A DNA stretch of 64,000 bases from Tepidibacter aestuarii (GCF_934924865.1 NZ_OW235315.1:62001-126000); one strand, 5' to 3'. Positions 13,642-27,221 are shown, numbered from the stretch's first letter. The notes: generated from the sequence alone by a model not told the origin. Program-made: numbers and translations.

Positions 13642-13845
13642 AAAAAAATATACTTATTAAAATGTTAGCGAATTTACTAAATATTTTTCAATAAAACTTG
13701 CATTACAGTGTTTGAATATCCGTTAAGAAAGTTCGTTGTCTGAGCACAGCGAGTTTAGAACTTTTAGGATATTTAATAAGCTGTAATGATTAGTTTTATT
13801 TAAATATTTGATATATGAGCGGTATTTTAATAAGTATATTTTTTA
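13642..13845 (-). repeat. Nested palindromic element, copy A2 (opposite orientation)
   Basis: About 204 bp. Outer arms at 13642-13663 and 13824-13845 are complementary over about 21 bases. Read on the minus strand, its core aligns with A1: same apical loop (AAACTCGCTGTGCTCAGAC), same TACCG / CTAACA internal loop, same CTTATTAAAT and TTAACGGATATT segments. The helix at 13701-13708 with 13781-13788 (CATTACAG/CTGTAATG) replaces an unrelated sequence in A1 yet pairs perfectly. Confidence 0.85.
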
Positions 13846-13886
13846 GCTTATACACTATAGAAGTATATTATGATTGGGTTTATAGG

Positions 13887-15068
13887 TTAGATTATAGATT
13901 TAACGAATTCCTCAATACCTTTAATTCCATTAACTAAATTTTCTTCACTACAAGCATAAGAAATTCTTATATAATCATCCATTCCAAATGCTATTCCAGG
14001 AACTGCTGCTACATTATTATTAGATAAAAGCTTATCGCAGAATTCAACTGAAAAACTATCTTTATAATCAAGTTTAGACTTTAAATTAGAAATATCTATA
14101 AACATATAAAAAGCACCTTGTGGATGAATATAGTCTATATAGTCTATTTTAGAGAGCATATTTATGGCTAAATCTCTTTTTTGTTTATATATTTTAACCA
14201 TATCATCTATATCATTTAAACAGTATTTTAAGGCTCCATATGCGCACCATTGAGATATAGTAGATGGATGTGAAACTAGATGTCCTTGAACTGTAGAAAT
14301 GGCCTTAGAAATAGCTTTATTTGAAGCAGAATAACCAACTCTCATACCAGTCATGGCTGCAGATTTAGAAAAACCGTTTATAGTTATAGTTATATTTTTA
14401 GCTTCATTAGATAAAGATGCTATACTAACAAAATTATCTTCATAAGATATTTTTTCATAAATTTCATCTGATAGTATATATATATTGTTTTCAATACATA
14501 TATCAACTATATTCTCAAGCTCTTCTTTTGTATAAATAGCTCCAGTAGGATTTGATGGATTAGATATGAATAACATTTTTGTTTTAGATGTTATATGTCT
14601 TTTTATATCAGATACAGTTATCTTGAAATTATTTTTTTTATCAGTATCTACAAAAACCGGCACACCTGAACATAATTTTATCATTTCAGGATAACTAACC
14701 CAGTATGGTTTAGGAACCAAAACTTCATCACCTGGATTTAATATTGAAATCAAAGTATTAGTTATAGCGTGTTTTGCTCCGCTTGAAACAACTATTTCAT
14801 CTAAATTATAATCCACATTATTTTCGTGTTGTAACTTTTTTATAATTTCATGCTTTAATTCATTAAGACCCGAAACAATATCATACTTAGTCTTATTATT
14901 ATTTAAGGCATCAATAGCTACCTCTTTGGCTTTTGTAGGAACATTAAAATCGGGTTCCCCTATACTTAAATTAGATATATCAAAACCTTTTTCTTGAAGC
15001 TTAGCTACTTTTGAGCTTATACCTATAGTATAAGATGGTGTTATATTTTTCAATTTGTTAGAAATCAT
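13887..15068 (-). CDS. Class I/II PLP-dependent aminotransferase (aspartate aminotransferase type)
   Basis: Transfers amino groups between amino acids and 2-oxoacids using pyridoxal phosphate. The 393-residue protein shows the fold type I landmarks: SNPSNPTGAIY with N174, SDEIYEK with D201 and Y204, the PLP lysine in NGFSKSAAMTGMRVGY (K235, with R243), and RISYACSEENL near the C-terminus. The start has an AGGAGTGA site on the minus strand. It stands alone, divergent from cobQ. Subgroup I-gamma aspartate aminotransferase is the best guess; the exact amino donor is not readable. Confidence 0.9.
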   Translation of the reverse strand: MISNKLKNITPSYTIGISSKVAKLQEKGFDISNLSIGEPDFNVPTKAKEVAIDALNNNKTKYDIVSGLNELKHEIIKKLQHENNVDYNLDEIVVSSGAKHAITNTLISILNPGDEVLVPKPYWVSYPEMIKLCSGVPVFVDTDKKNNFKITVSDIKRHITSKTKMLFISNPSNPTGAIYTKEELENIVDICIENNIYILSDEIYEKISYEDNFVSIASLSNEAKNITITINGFSKSAAMTGMRVGYSASNKAISKAISTVQGHLVSHPSTISQWCAYGALKYCLNDIDDMVKIYKQKRDLAINMLSKIDYIDYIHPQGAFYMFIDISNLKSKLDYKDSFSVEFCDKLLSNNNVAAVPGIAFGMDDYIRISYACSEENLVNGIKGIEEFVKSII

Positions 15069-15296
15069 TTAATCACTCCTCGATTAGATTTAGTTTAATA
15101 AATTATAGCATACTAATATTGTTATATTAAATATAATATTATTTTTTATATGTAATCGAATTTTTTTATAATGAATATAAACTTATTAACCATATGAACA
15201 TATATAAGTTATAATATAATTGGATTAACTTAATTAAAAATGTTAATATTTATATATCAAATTTAAATAAATATAAAATACAAGGGGGATTAAATA

Positions 15297-16826
15297 ATGG
15301 GAAAATCTATAATGCTTCAAGGAACAGCTTCTAATGTAGGAAAGAGTTTACTTACAGCTGCATTTTGTAGAATATTTAAGCAAGATGGATTAAGCGTAGC
15401 ACCTTTTAAATCACAAAATATGGCTCTTAATTCATTTATAACAAAAGATGGAGATGAGATGGGACGAGCTCAAGTATTCCAAGCAGAAGCAGCAGGATTA
15501 GAGCCTGATGTTAGAATGAATCCTGTACTTTTAAAACCTACAACAGACAAAAAATCTCAAGTGATAATAAATGGAAAAGTATATGATAATATGGATGCTG
15601 TTACTTACCACAAATTTAAACCACAGCTTTCAAATATGATAAAAGATATATATGATCAGCTAGAAAATAAACATGATGTAGTTGTTCTAGAGGGAGCTGG
15701 AAGTCCCGCTGAAATAAATTTACGAGAAAATGATATAGTAAATATGGGAATGGCAGAACTATCAGACTCACCTGTTATAATAATTGGAGATATAGATAGA
15801 GGGGGAGTATTTGCATCATTAGCAGGTACTATGCTACTTTTAACAGAAGAAGAAAGAAAAAGAGTCAAGGGAGTCATAATAAATAAATTTAGAGGAGATG
15901 TAGAAATACTAAAGCCAGGAATAAAAATGATTGAAGATATAATAAAGGTTCCGGTTCTTGGTGTTATACCTTACAGCAATCTTAAAATAGAAGATGAAGA
16001 TAGTTTGACAGATAGATTTAGAAATAAAAAATCAAAGGAAAGTGGGGAAATTAATATAGAAGTTTTATATCTGCCTCACGTTTCTAACTTTACAGACCTA
16101 AACGTCTTTGAAACTCAAGAAGATGTTAACTTGAGATATGTTATGAAGGGTGAATCTATAGGTGATCCAGATATATTAATAATACCTGGAAGTAAGAATA
16201 CAATAGAGGATCTTATTTATTTAAGAGAAAGTGGGCTTGAAAGAGAAATAAAGGATTTACATAAAAAAGGGAAATTAATATTTGGTATCTGTGGAGGGTA
16301 TCAAATTTTAGGAAAGAAATTATACGATCCAGATGGAATAGAATGTGGAATAAAAGAAATAGATGGAATTGGACTTCTAGATATAGAAACTACATTTGAA
16401 GGAGAAAAAATAACTACACAAGTAGAGGCTGTTGTTCAAAATAATGTAAGAGGATTGCTATCTTCACTTGAAGGGATGAAAGTTGAAGGTTATGAAATAC
16501 ATATGGGAAGAAGTGTAGTAGGAAAAGAGTCTAGAAGTTTAAATAAAATGATTAAAAGAATGAACCAAAATATAGATGAGTTAGAAGGAGCTATAAATTT
16601 ACAAGGTAATGTGGCAGGAAGTTACATACATGGAATATTCGATAATATAAACTTTACAAGAGGGTTATTAAATAACATAAGAAAAGATAGAGGATTAGAT
16701 GAAATACAAAGTGAAGTTAAATCGTTTAAAGAATTTAAAGAGAAAGAATACGATAAATTGGCTAATATAGTTAGATCGAACCTTGATATGGACAAAATAT
16801 ACTCTATATTAAAGGGAGAGGAATAG
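15297..16826 (+). CDS. cobQ: Cobyric acid synthase (adenosylcobyrate amidation)
   Basis: Glutamine-dependent enzyme that amidates four side chains of the corrin ring in late cobalamin synthesis. The 509-residue protein has an N-terminal P-loop-like ATPase domain ([19 protein letters not shown], 8-25; [11 protein letters not shown]) and a C-terminal triad-type glutaminase with the nucleophile in [11 protein letters not shown] (C332) and the histidine of SYIHGIFDN. Its AAGGGGGA site is strong. No cobalamin riboswitch is seen in the 228-bp leader. Four bases separate it from the next gene, a probable alpha-ribazole kinase. No other cob/cbi genes are in the window. Confidence 0.95.
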   Translation: MGKSIMLQGTASNVGKSLLTAAFCRIFKQDGLSVAPFKSQNMALNSFITKDGDEMGRAQVFQAEAAGLEPDVRMNPVLLKPTTDKKSQVIINGKVYDNMDAVTYHKFKPQLSNMIKDIYDQLENKHDVVVLEGAGSPAEINLRENDIVNMGMAELSDSPVIIIGDIDRGGVFASLAGTMLLLTEEERKRVKGVIINKFRGDVEILKPGIKMIEDIIKVPVLGVIPYSNLKIEDEDSLTDRFRNKKSKESGEINIEVLYLPHVSNFTDLNVFETQEDVNLRYVMKGESIGDPDILIIPGSKNTIEDLIYLRESGLEREIKDLHKKGKLIFGICGGYQILGKKLYDPDGIECGIKEIDGIGLLDIETTFEGEKITTQVEAVVQNNVRGLLSSLEGMKVEGYEIHMGRSVVGKESRSLNKMIKRMNQNIDELEGAINLQGNVAGSYIHGIFDNINFTRGLLNNIRKDRGLDEIQSEVKSFKEFKEKEYDKLANIVRSNLDMDKIYSILKGEE

Positions 16827-16829
16827 TAG

Positions 16830-17558
16830 TTGAAAAACTATAGAGATTTGACATTTATAGATATAAATAAAGATGAATATATGGTTATATCATGTGATTC
16901 ATGTGCAGGTGTTGGGAATAAAGAACTAGATGAAATAAAAGTTCCACTAGGTATTGTATCTTATTTTACAACTAGAGTAGCTTTAATGGAAATAATGTCT
17001 GTTAAAGCAAAACCGATAGCTATAGTAGATAATTTAGGAGTATCTATGGACGATGGAGGAAAAGCAATAATCGATGGTATAAAAGGGTTTTTGAATGATA
17101 TCAATCTAGATATACCTATAAATGGGAGCACAGAAGAAAATTTTAAAACTCTTCAGACATTCTTAGGAACAACGGCAATTGGAATAATGAAAAAAGAAGA
17201 ATTAAACCATAGTGTGAAGAGTGGGAGTTTGGTACTTTCTATAGGTTTACCTAAGGTAGGAAATGAAATAGATATAAATAATGATCAAGAAATAATATCA
17301 TTTTATGAATTCAAAAAATTATTGGATTTAAACTATATAACTTCTATAATACCTGTAGGTTCTAAAGGAATAAAACATGAATGCTCTATTATAGAAAAAA
17401 TAACTAATATGAGTATAAATTACAATGATATTGAAATTGATTTGTATAAACCAGCTGGACCGTCTACATGTGTAATAACAACTATTTCAGAAGATTATAT
17501 AGACGAATTAAAAAGAAATATAAACTGCCCTATAAAAATTTTAGGAAAAATTTCATAA
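16830..17558 (+). CDS. cblS: AIR synthase-related kinase, probable alpha-ribazole kinase CblS
   Basis: PurM/AIR-synthase-like fold protein of 242 residues, with an N-terminal VISCDSCAGVGNKE segment and a C-terminal LYKPAGPSTCVITT segment. In Listeria and relatives CblS of this superfamily phosphorylates alpha-ribazole, supplying the lower ligand of cobalamin. The start is TTG 16830, preceded by GGGAGAGG and only four bases after cobQ, so the two form an operon. The kinase role is inferred from fold and from the cobQ neighbour; a ThiL- or SelD-like function is less likely because the context is cobalamin. Confidence 0.65.
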   Translation: MKNYRDLTFIDINKDEYMVISCDSCAGVGNKELDEIKVPLGIVSYFTTRVALMEIMSVKAKPIAIVDNLGVSMDDGGKAIIDGIKGFLNDINLDIPINGSTEENFKTLQTFLGTTAIGIMKKEELNHSVKSGSLVLSIGLPKVGNEIDINNDQEIISFYEFKKLLDLNYITSIIPVGSKGIKHECSIIEKITNMSINYNDIEIDLYKPAGPSTCVITTISEDYIDELKRNINCPIKILGKIS

Positions 17559-17677
17559 AAAAATAGACCCATTATAAATACTTGCTTTCAAAAAAATGAA
17601 CTTGTAATTTCAATACTTTGAGCATGTTTGACTAATTTGATTAATTTTGATAATCTAAATATAGCAAATATACGAAG

Positions 17678-17709
17678 ACCCTTTAACGAGGTTAAAGGGT
17701 ATTTTTTTT
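17678..17709 (+). terminator. Terminator after cobQ-cblS
   Basis: 10-bp stem ACCCTTTAAC / GTTAAAGGGT with GAG loop, then eight T. Confidence 0.93.
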
Positions 17710-17711
17710 GA

Positions 17712-17764
17712 TTGACGACACTATATATGGTATGGATAAAGTAAATATACACTACATAATGTAC
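17712..17764 (+). promoter_or_regulatory. nrdDG promoter with tandem NrdR boxes
   Basis: TTGACG (17712-17717), 17-bp spacer, GATAAA (17735-17740). NrdR-like 16-mers ACACTATATATGGTAT (17718-17733, filling the spacer) and ACACTACATAATGTAC (17749-17764, just before the ribosome site) are 31 bp apart, about three helical turns, which is the usual NrdR spacing. Predicts repression when dATP is high. Confidence 0.82.
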
Positions 17765-17778
17765 AAGGGGGCAGTAGT

Positions 17779-20133
17779 ATGATTGAAAATGTAAAAAAGA
17801 GGGACGGAAGAATAATTAGCTTTAGTAAAGACAAAATAGCGAGAGCTATATTTTTAGCTGCTAGTGAGGTTGCACAAAAAGAAGGAAAAACAGCAAACTA
17901 CGAAATGGCGGAAAAACTAGCAGAGAAGGTATTAAGTCTTTTAACTAAAAAATATATAGGACAAGTGCCAACTGTCGAAAATGTTCAGGATGCTGTTGTA
18001 AAAACTTTAATAAAAAATGGACATGCAAGAACTAGTGAAGCGTATATATTATACAGAGCTGAAAGAAGTAGAATAAGAAATTCAAAAACAAGACTGATAC
18101 AATCTATAAAAGAAATAACTTTTTCAGATGCAGATAATGCAGACATAAAAAGAGAAAATGCTAATATAGATGGAAATACTGCTATGGGAACTATGCTTCA
18201 ATATGGAAGTGCAGTATCTAAAGAATTTTGTAAAGAATTTGTCATAAAACCTAATCATTCAAAAGCACACGATGATGGAGATATACATATACATGATATG
18301 GATTTTTTAAATATGGGTACACTTACTTGCTGTCAAATAGATATAGCTGAATTGTTTAAAAATGGTTTTTCAACAGGTCATGGGCACCTAAGAGAGCCGC
18401 AAGATATATTAAGTTATTCTGCACTTGCAGCTATTGCTATTCAATCTAATCAAAATGATCAACATGGAGGTCAAAGTATACCATTTTTCGATTATGGAAT
18501 GGCAAACGGAGTTAAGAAAACATTTAAAAGAGCATATATAGAAAATATATATAAAGGTATAAGTATAGAAAAAGATATTGAAGATGATCAAATAAAAACT
18601 ATAACTGATATATTTAATGAAGTAGAAAAATCTTTAAGTAAAGAGATATCTTTAAGTATAGATAAAGAAATAAACGATAAAATTAAGCAAGAATTAATTA
18701 AAGAATATGGATTAGATGAAGAGAAGTGCTTAAAGATACAAAAATTTGCAAGTAAAGAAGCTTTAAGAGAGACTAATAGAAAAACTTATCAAGCTATGGA
18801 GGCTTTTATACACAATCTAAATACAATGCATTCAAGAGCTGGAGCTCAAGTTCCGTTTTCAAGCGTTAACTTCGGAACAGATACAAGTGAAGAAGGCAGA
18901 ATGGTAAGTAAAAACTTACTACTTTCTTTAGAAAAAGGACTTGGAAATGGAGAAACAGCTATATTCCCAATACTAATATTCAAAGTAAAAGAAGGGATAA
19001 ACTTAAATAAAGAAGATATAAACTATGATTTATTCAAATTAGCATGTAAAGTTTCATCAAAGAGATTATTCCCTAATTTCAGTTTCATAGATGCTCCATT
19101 TAATCTTCAGTACTATAAAGAAGGACGTCCTGAAACAGAAGCTACTTACATGGGGTGTAGAACAAGAGTCCTTGGAAATGTATGTGGAGAGGAAATAGTT
19201 ACCGGTAGAGGAAATCTTTCGTTTACGACTATCAATCTTCCAAGATTAGGAATAAAACATGGAGTATTAAAGAATAAAGAAACTGATATAAAAGGATTCT
19301 ATAAAGAACTTCAAGAAAAAATAGACTTAGTAATAGATCAATTAATAGAAAGATTTGAAATACAAGCAAATAAAAAAGCTAAAAACTTCCCTTTCTTAAT
19401 GGGACAAGGTGTATGGCTTGGATCTAAAGAATTATCTTGGGAAGATGATTTAAGAGACGTTATAAAGCAAGGAACATTAACAGTTGGATTTATAGGACTT
19501 GCTGAGTGCCTAAAAGCATTGATAGGGGAGCATCACGGAGAAAGTGATTCTGCTCAAGACTTAGGTGTTGAAATAATTAAATACATGAGAGATAAAATGG
19601 ATGAAGCAAGCGAAAAATATGGATTAAACTTCTCTTTAATAGCAACTCCAGCTGAAGGATTAAGTGGAAGATTCACTAAAATAGATAAAAAAGAGTTTGG
19701 AGAAATAGAAGGAGTTACAAGCAGAGATTATTATACAAACTCTTTCCATGTACCTGTTTATCATAAGTTATCTGCATTCAAAAAGATAGAAAAAGAAGCT
19801 AAATACCATGCGCTTACTAATGCAGGACATATAAGCTATATAGAACTTGATGGAAACCCATCTGATAATATAGAAGCATTTGAAAGTATAGTAAGAGCTA
19901 TGAAGGAAGCTGGAATTGGATATGGAAGTATAAATCATCCGCTTGATAGAGATCCAGTTTGTGGATTTAATGGAGTTATAGATGATACTTGTCCAGCTTG
20001 TGGAAGAAAAGATGGAGAAGATGGTATATACTTCGAAAGAATAAGAAGAATAACAGGATACTTAGTTGGTACTGTAGATAGATTTAACGATGCCAAAAGA
20101 GCTGAGGTTAAAGATAGAGTAAAACATAATTAA
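17779..20133 (+). CDS. nrdD: Anaerobic (class III) ribonucleoside-triphosphate reductase
   Basis: Glycyl-radical enzyme that reduces NTPs to dNTPs without oxygen. The 784-residue protein has an N-terminal ATP cone (about 1-95, starting IENVKKRDGRIISFSK) for allosteric control, a large barrel, a zinc site with CGFNGVIDDTCPACG, and the glycyl radical motif RITGYLVG with G760. A GGGGGC site precedes ATG 17779. The activase nrdG follows by 14 bp. The two NrdR boxes upstream indicate NrdR control. Confidence 0.98.
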   Translation: MIENVKKRDGRIISFSKDKIARAIFLAASEVAQKEGKTANYEMAEKLAEKVLSLLTKKYIGQVPTVENVQDAVVKTLIKNGHARTSEAYILYRAERSRIRNSKTRLIQSIKEITFSDADNADIKRENANIDGNTAMGTMLQYGSAVSKEFCKEFVIKPNHSKAHDDGDIHIHDMDFLNMGTLTCCQIDIAELFKNGFSTGHGHLREPQDILSYSALAAIAIQSNQNDQHGGQSIPFFDYGMANGVKKTFKRAYIENIYKGISIEKDIEDDQIKTITDIFNEVEKSLSKEISLSIDKEINDKIKQELIKEYGLDEEKCLKIQKFASKEALRETNRKTYQAMEAFIHNLNTMHSRAGAQVPFSSVNFGTDTSEEGRMVSKNLLLSLEKGLGNGETAIFPILIFKVKEGINLNKEDINYDLFKLACKVSSKRLFPNFSFIDAPFNLQYYKEGRPETEATYMGCRTRVLGNVCGEEIVTGRGNLSFTTINLPRLGIKHGVLKNKETDIKGFYKELQEKIDLVIDQLIERFEIQANKKAKNFPFLMGQGVWLGSKELSWEDDLRDVIKQGTLTVGFIGLAECLKALIGEHHGESDSAQDLGVEIIKYMRDKMDEASEKYGLNFSLIATPAEGLSGRFTKIDKKEFGEIEGVTSRDYYTNSFHVPVYHKLSAFKKIEKEAKYHALTNAGHISYIELDGNPSDNIEAFESIVRAMKEAGIGYGSINHPLDRDPVCGFNGVIDDTCPACGRKDGEDGIYFERIRRITGYLVGTVDRFNDAKRAEVKDRVKHN

Positions 20134-20147
20134 AAAGGGGTGATATT

Positions 20148-20684
20148 ATGAAATTAAGACTAGCATCTTCTGTGACATCAGACAGCATAGTTGATGGACC
20201 TGGACTTAGAACTGTAATATGGACCCAAGGTTGTAAGCATAACTGTAAGGGCTGCCACAATAAGCAAACTCATGATTTTAATGGGGGATTTGAGGTAGAA
20301 GTAGAATCTATAATAGATACTTTAAAAGAATTGAGGCTACAAAAGGGAATAACTCTTAGCGGAGGAGATCCGTTTGAACAACCAGATGCTCTTGTGAAGA
20401 TATGCAAAGAAGCAAGAAAACTTGGACTAGATGTTTGGGCTTATAGTGGATATACATTTGAACAGTTAACCGATATTAAAAATGAAAGATATTTCAAATG
20501 GAAGAATCTATTAAATGAGATAGATGTATTAATCGATGGCAAATTTGTAGAAGAAAAGAAGAGTATGCTCTTAAAGTACAGAGGATCATCAAATCAAAGA
20601 GTATTAGATGTTAAAAAGTCATTACAATTAAAAAGAGCTGTTCTTCATGTGGATTACAATGAAGATATGGATATAGCAAAATAA
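20148..20684 (+). CDS. nrdG: Anaerobic ribonucleotide reductase activating protein
   Basis: Radical-SAM activase that installs the glycyl radical in NrdD. It has 178 residues; the 4Fe-4S cysteines are C29, C33 and C36 in GCKHNCKGCHN, followed by the SAM-binding TLSGGDPFEQP. The AAGGGGTG site precedes ATG 20148. Co-transcribed with nrdD and closed by a terminator that overlaps its stop codon. Confidence 0.97.
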   Translation: MKLRLASSVTSDSIVDGPGLRTVIWTQGCKHNCKGCHNKQTHDFNGGFEVEVESIIDTLKELRLQKGITLSGGDPFEQPDALVKICKEARKLGLDVWAYSGYTFEQLTDIKNERYFKWKNLLNEIDVLIDGKFVEEKKSMLLKYRGSSNQRVLDVKKSLQLKRAVLHVDYNEDMDIAK

Positions 20685-20716
20685 AAGAGAGGCTTAAGCC
20701 TCTCTTTTATTTTTAT
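20684..20716 (+). terminator. Terminator after nrdG
   Basis: Perfect stem AAAAGAGAGGCTT / AAGCCTCTCTTTT followed by ATTTTTA. Confidence 0.92.
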
Positions 20717-20720
20717 ATAA

Positions 20721-20777
20721 TGACACTCGTTCAAATATTAACTAAAAGAAGATAATATTTAAATGAGTGCCATTTTT
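20721..20777 (+). repeat. 20-bp inverted repeat in the nrdG-rRNA gap
   Basis: Arms 20721-20740 and 20753-20772 pair with two mismatches and one G-U, and are followed by TTTTTG, so this could act as a second terminator. The rest of the gap (20778-21130) is plain AT-rich DNA with no ORF or RNA that I recognise. Confidence 0.6.
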
Positions 20778-21133
20778 GAACTTGCATTTTTAGTGTTTGC
20801 ATAGATTAAATAATAAATTATAGAGTTTTTTTCTCTTAAATAGGGAATGCTGTATTGAAAAATAGGATGTAAAACTAAAAATATCCAATTAATTCGTTGT
20901 TTTTATAAAAAAATTTTGTATACACGTCATAAAATCAAAGAAAATATACATGTTAATCTTTAAAATAAATGTTTTTAATGACTAATTTAGACTATTTCAT
21001 ATAAAATTATAATAATTTTTTTGAAAAATCGTATAATGTAAAAAAATCCGTTTGAATGTTTAAATATAAACGTTTTGCCGCTTAATTAAATATGCGAAAA
21101 TAATAGAACTTAAAATTTATTTCAAAAAAAGTG

Positions 21134-21162
21134 TTGACGAATTATTCAATAGCTGATATATT
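21134..21162 (+). promoter_or_regulatory. rRNA operon 2 promoter
   Basis: TTGACG (21134-21139), 17-bp spacer, TATATT (21157-21162), as in operon 1. The leader after it differs by an insertion of about 17 bases near 21197. Confidence 0.9.
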
Positions 21163-21310
21163 ATTACTTGTCCTCAACAACGAGGCAAACGAGAAACACA
21201 TGAACACAACGTATGAACTTTGAAAATTAAACAGTAGGTTATAAATAAATCACAACAGTGATTTTCGGAAACAACACATAAAGTCAGTTTACTGAGTACT
21301 GACAAACTTT

Positions 21311-22835
<1,525 letters not shown>

Positions 22836-22874
22836 ATAACCTACTGTTTAATTTTGAGAGTTTATAAAAAACTC

Positions 22875-22903
22875 TTGACGAATTTTAATAAATTTGTTAT
22901 TAT
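22875..22903 (+). promoter_or_regulatory. Internal promoter in the 16S-23S spacer, before tRNA-Ala
   Basis: TTGACG (22875-22880), a 17-bp spacer (22881-22897), TATTAT (22898-22903). It lies 26 bp before tRNA-Ala. It is bracketed by an 8-bp inverted repeat TTGACGAA (22875-22882) / TTCGTCAA (about 22907-22914). Operon 1 has no such sequence. Confidence 0.72.
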
Positions 22904-22928
22904 ATATTTCGTCAAAAAAATACAATAT

Positions 22929-23004
22929 GGGGGCGTAGCTCAGTTGGGAGAGCACTTGCCTTGCAAGCAAGGGGTCAGGAGTTCGACTCTCCTCGTCTCC
23001 ACCA
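22929..23004 (+). tRNA. tRNA-Ala (anticodon TGC)
   Basis: Cloverleaf with acceptor GGGGGCG / CGTCTCC, anticodon loop CTTGCAA, T-loop GTTCGACTC and encoded CCA. It lies in the 16S-23S spacer of operon 2. Confidence 0.97.
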
Positions 23005-23030
23005 TTTAGTATTTTATATACTATATTAGT

Positions 23031-23068
23031 ACTTTGAGCAACGGAATTTTTAATTCGTTGGCGACGTA
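23031..23068 (+). repeat. Small hairpin motif, copy B3
   Basis: ACTTTGAGCAACGG, a short AATT stem, then CGTTGGCGACGT. It matches the core of the intergenic copies at 36142 and 57881, with a different but still self-complementary stem between CAACG and CGTTG. It lies between tRNA-Ala and 23S, absent from operon 1. Confidence 0.65.
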
Positions 23069-23109
23069 CTTTAGTACTTTGAAAATTGAACAGATTTAAA
23101 TAAATTTAG

Positions 23110-26029
<2,920 letters not shown>

Positions 26030-26077
26030 ATTTTAAATCTGGTCAATTTTGAAAGTATTAATCTTAATACTTAATAT

Positions 26078-26151
26078 GCGGGTGTAGCTCAGTGGTAGAG
26101 TTCCGGCCTTCCAAGCCGGCTGCGAGGGTTCGACTCCCTTCACCCGCTCCA
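26078..26151 (+). tRNA. tRNA-Gly (anticodon TCC)
   Basis: Acceptor GCGGGTG / CACCCGC, anticodon loop CTTCCAA, discriminator T, encoded CCA. It is placed between 23S and 5S, which is an uncommon site. Confidence 0.96.
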
Positions 26152-26152
26152 A

Positions 26153-26273
<121 letters not shown>

Positions 26274-26275
26274 GT

Positions 26276-26350
26276 TCCAAGGTAGCTCAATGGTGGAGCA
26301 ATCGGCTGTTAACCGATAGGCTGTGGGTTCGAGCCCCACCCTTGGAGCCA
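26276..26350 (+). tRNA. tRNA-Asn (anticodon GTT)
   Basis: Acceptor TCCAAGG / CCTTGGA, anticodon loop CTGTTAA, encoded CCA. Confidence 0.96.
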
Positions 26351-26358
26351 AAAAAAAT

Positions 26359-26447
26359 GCCGAGGTGGCGGAACTGGCAGACGCACAGGACTTAAAATCC
26401 TGCGGTCCTTACAGATCGTACCGGTTCGATTCCGGTCCTCGGCACCA
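26359..26447 (+). tRNA. tRNA-Leu (anticodon TAA)
   Basis: Class II tRNA with long variable arm; acceptor GCCGAGG / CCTCGGC, anticodon loop with TAA, encoded CCA. Confidence 0.96.
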
Positions 26448-26453
26448 CAATAA

Positions 26454-26529
<76 letters not shown>

Positions 26530-26533
26530 GTAT

Positions 26534-26608
26534 GGCCCCTTGGTCAAGCGGTTAAGACACCGCCCTTTCACGGCGGTAACAGGGGTTCGATTCCCCTAGG
26601 GGTCACCA
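26534..26608 (+). tRNA. tRNA-Glu (anticodon TTC)
   Basis: Acceptor GGCCCCT / AGGGGTC, anticodon loop CTTTCAC, encoded CCA. Confidence 0.96.
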
Positions 26609-26617
26609 TTAATAATT

Positions 26618-26693
26618 GGGCTCATAGCTCAGCTGGGAGAGCACCTGCCTTACAAGCAGGGGGTCACAGGTTCGAGCCCTGTTGAGCCCACCA
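26618..26693 (+). tRNA. tRNA-Val (anticodon TAC)
   Basis: Acceptor GGGCTCA / TGAGCCC, anticodon loop CTTACAA, encoded CCA. Confidence 0.96.
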
Positions 26694-26700
26694 ATTATTT

Positions 26701-26777
26701 GGCCTGGTAGTTCAGTTGGTTAGAATGCCAGCCTGTCACGCTGGAGGTCGAGGGTTCGAGTCCCTTCCAGGTCGCCA
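26701..26777 (+). tRNA. tRNA-Asp (anticodon GTC)
   Basis: Acceptor GGCCTGG / CCAGGTC, anticodon loop CTGTCAC, discriminator G, encoded CCA. The next 67 bases hold no recognisable tRNA. Confidence 0.96.
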
Positions 26778-26844
26778 AATAATTTGAAGAACAAGCTCAC
26801 AGATGCTAAATATCTTTGGGTTTTTATTTTACAAAAAAATATAT

Positions 26845-26919
26845 GCTAGTGTGGCTCAACGGTAGAGCAGCTGACTTGTAATCAGCAGGTTGTAGGTTCG
26901 ATTCCTATCACTAGCTCCA
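26845..26919 (+). tRNA. tRNA-Thr (anticodon TGT)
   Basis: Acceptor GCTAGTG / CACTAGC, anticodon loop TTGTAAT, encoded CCA. Confidence 0.96.
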
Positions 26920-26924
26920 CACAT

Positions 26925-27008
26925 GCGGGTGTGGCGGAATTGGCAGACGCACTAGACTTAGGATCTAGCGCTTTTAGCGTGGGGGTTCAAGTCCCTCCAC
27001 CCGCACCA
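26925..27008 (+). tRNA. tRNA-Leu (anticodon TAG)
   Basis: Class II tRNA; acceptor GCGGGTG / CACCCGC, anticodon TAG in CTAGACTTAGGATCTAG, encoded CCA. Confidence 0.96.
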
Positions 27009-27021
27009 AAATATCATATGA

Positions 27022-27096
27022 GCGGAAATGGCTCAGTGGTAGAGCATCGCCTTGCCAAGGCGAGGGTCGCGAGTTCGAATCTCGTTTTCCGCTCCA
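27022..27096 (+). tRNA. tRNA-Gly (anticodon GCC)
   Basis: Acceptor GCGGAAA / TTTCCGC, anticodon loop TTGCCAA, encoded CCA. Second glycine tRNA of the cluster, complementing the TCC species. Confidence 0.96.
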
Positions 27097-27105
27097 ATTT
27101 AATAT

Positions 27106-27182
27106 GTACCTGTAGCTCAGTTGGATAGAGCAGTGGCCTTCTAAGCCACGTGTCCGGGGTTCGAATCCCTGCAGGTACGCCA
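27106..27182 (+). tRNA. tRNA-Arg (anticodon TCT)
   Basis: Acceptor GTACCTG / CAGGTAC, anticodon loop TTCTAAG, discriminator G, encoded CCA. Last of the cluster. Confidence 0.96.
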
Positions 27183-27186
27183 TTTC

Positions 27187-27221
27187 AAAAAGCTTAATCA
27201 TTTAAATGGTTAAGCTTTTTT
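27187..27221 (+). terminator. Terminator of rRNA operon 2 / tRNA cluster
   Basis: AAAAAGCTTAA arm with TTAAGCTTTTT arm and T-run, four bases after tRNA-Arg. Confidence 0.9.

Noticed and set aside
15069..15296. Cobalamin riboswitch before cobQ
   Set aside because: No B12-box or conserved aptamer sequence; the leader is nearly pure A/T.
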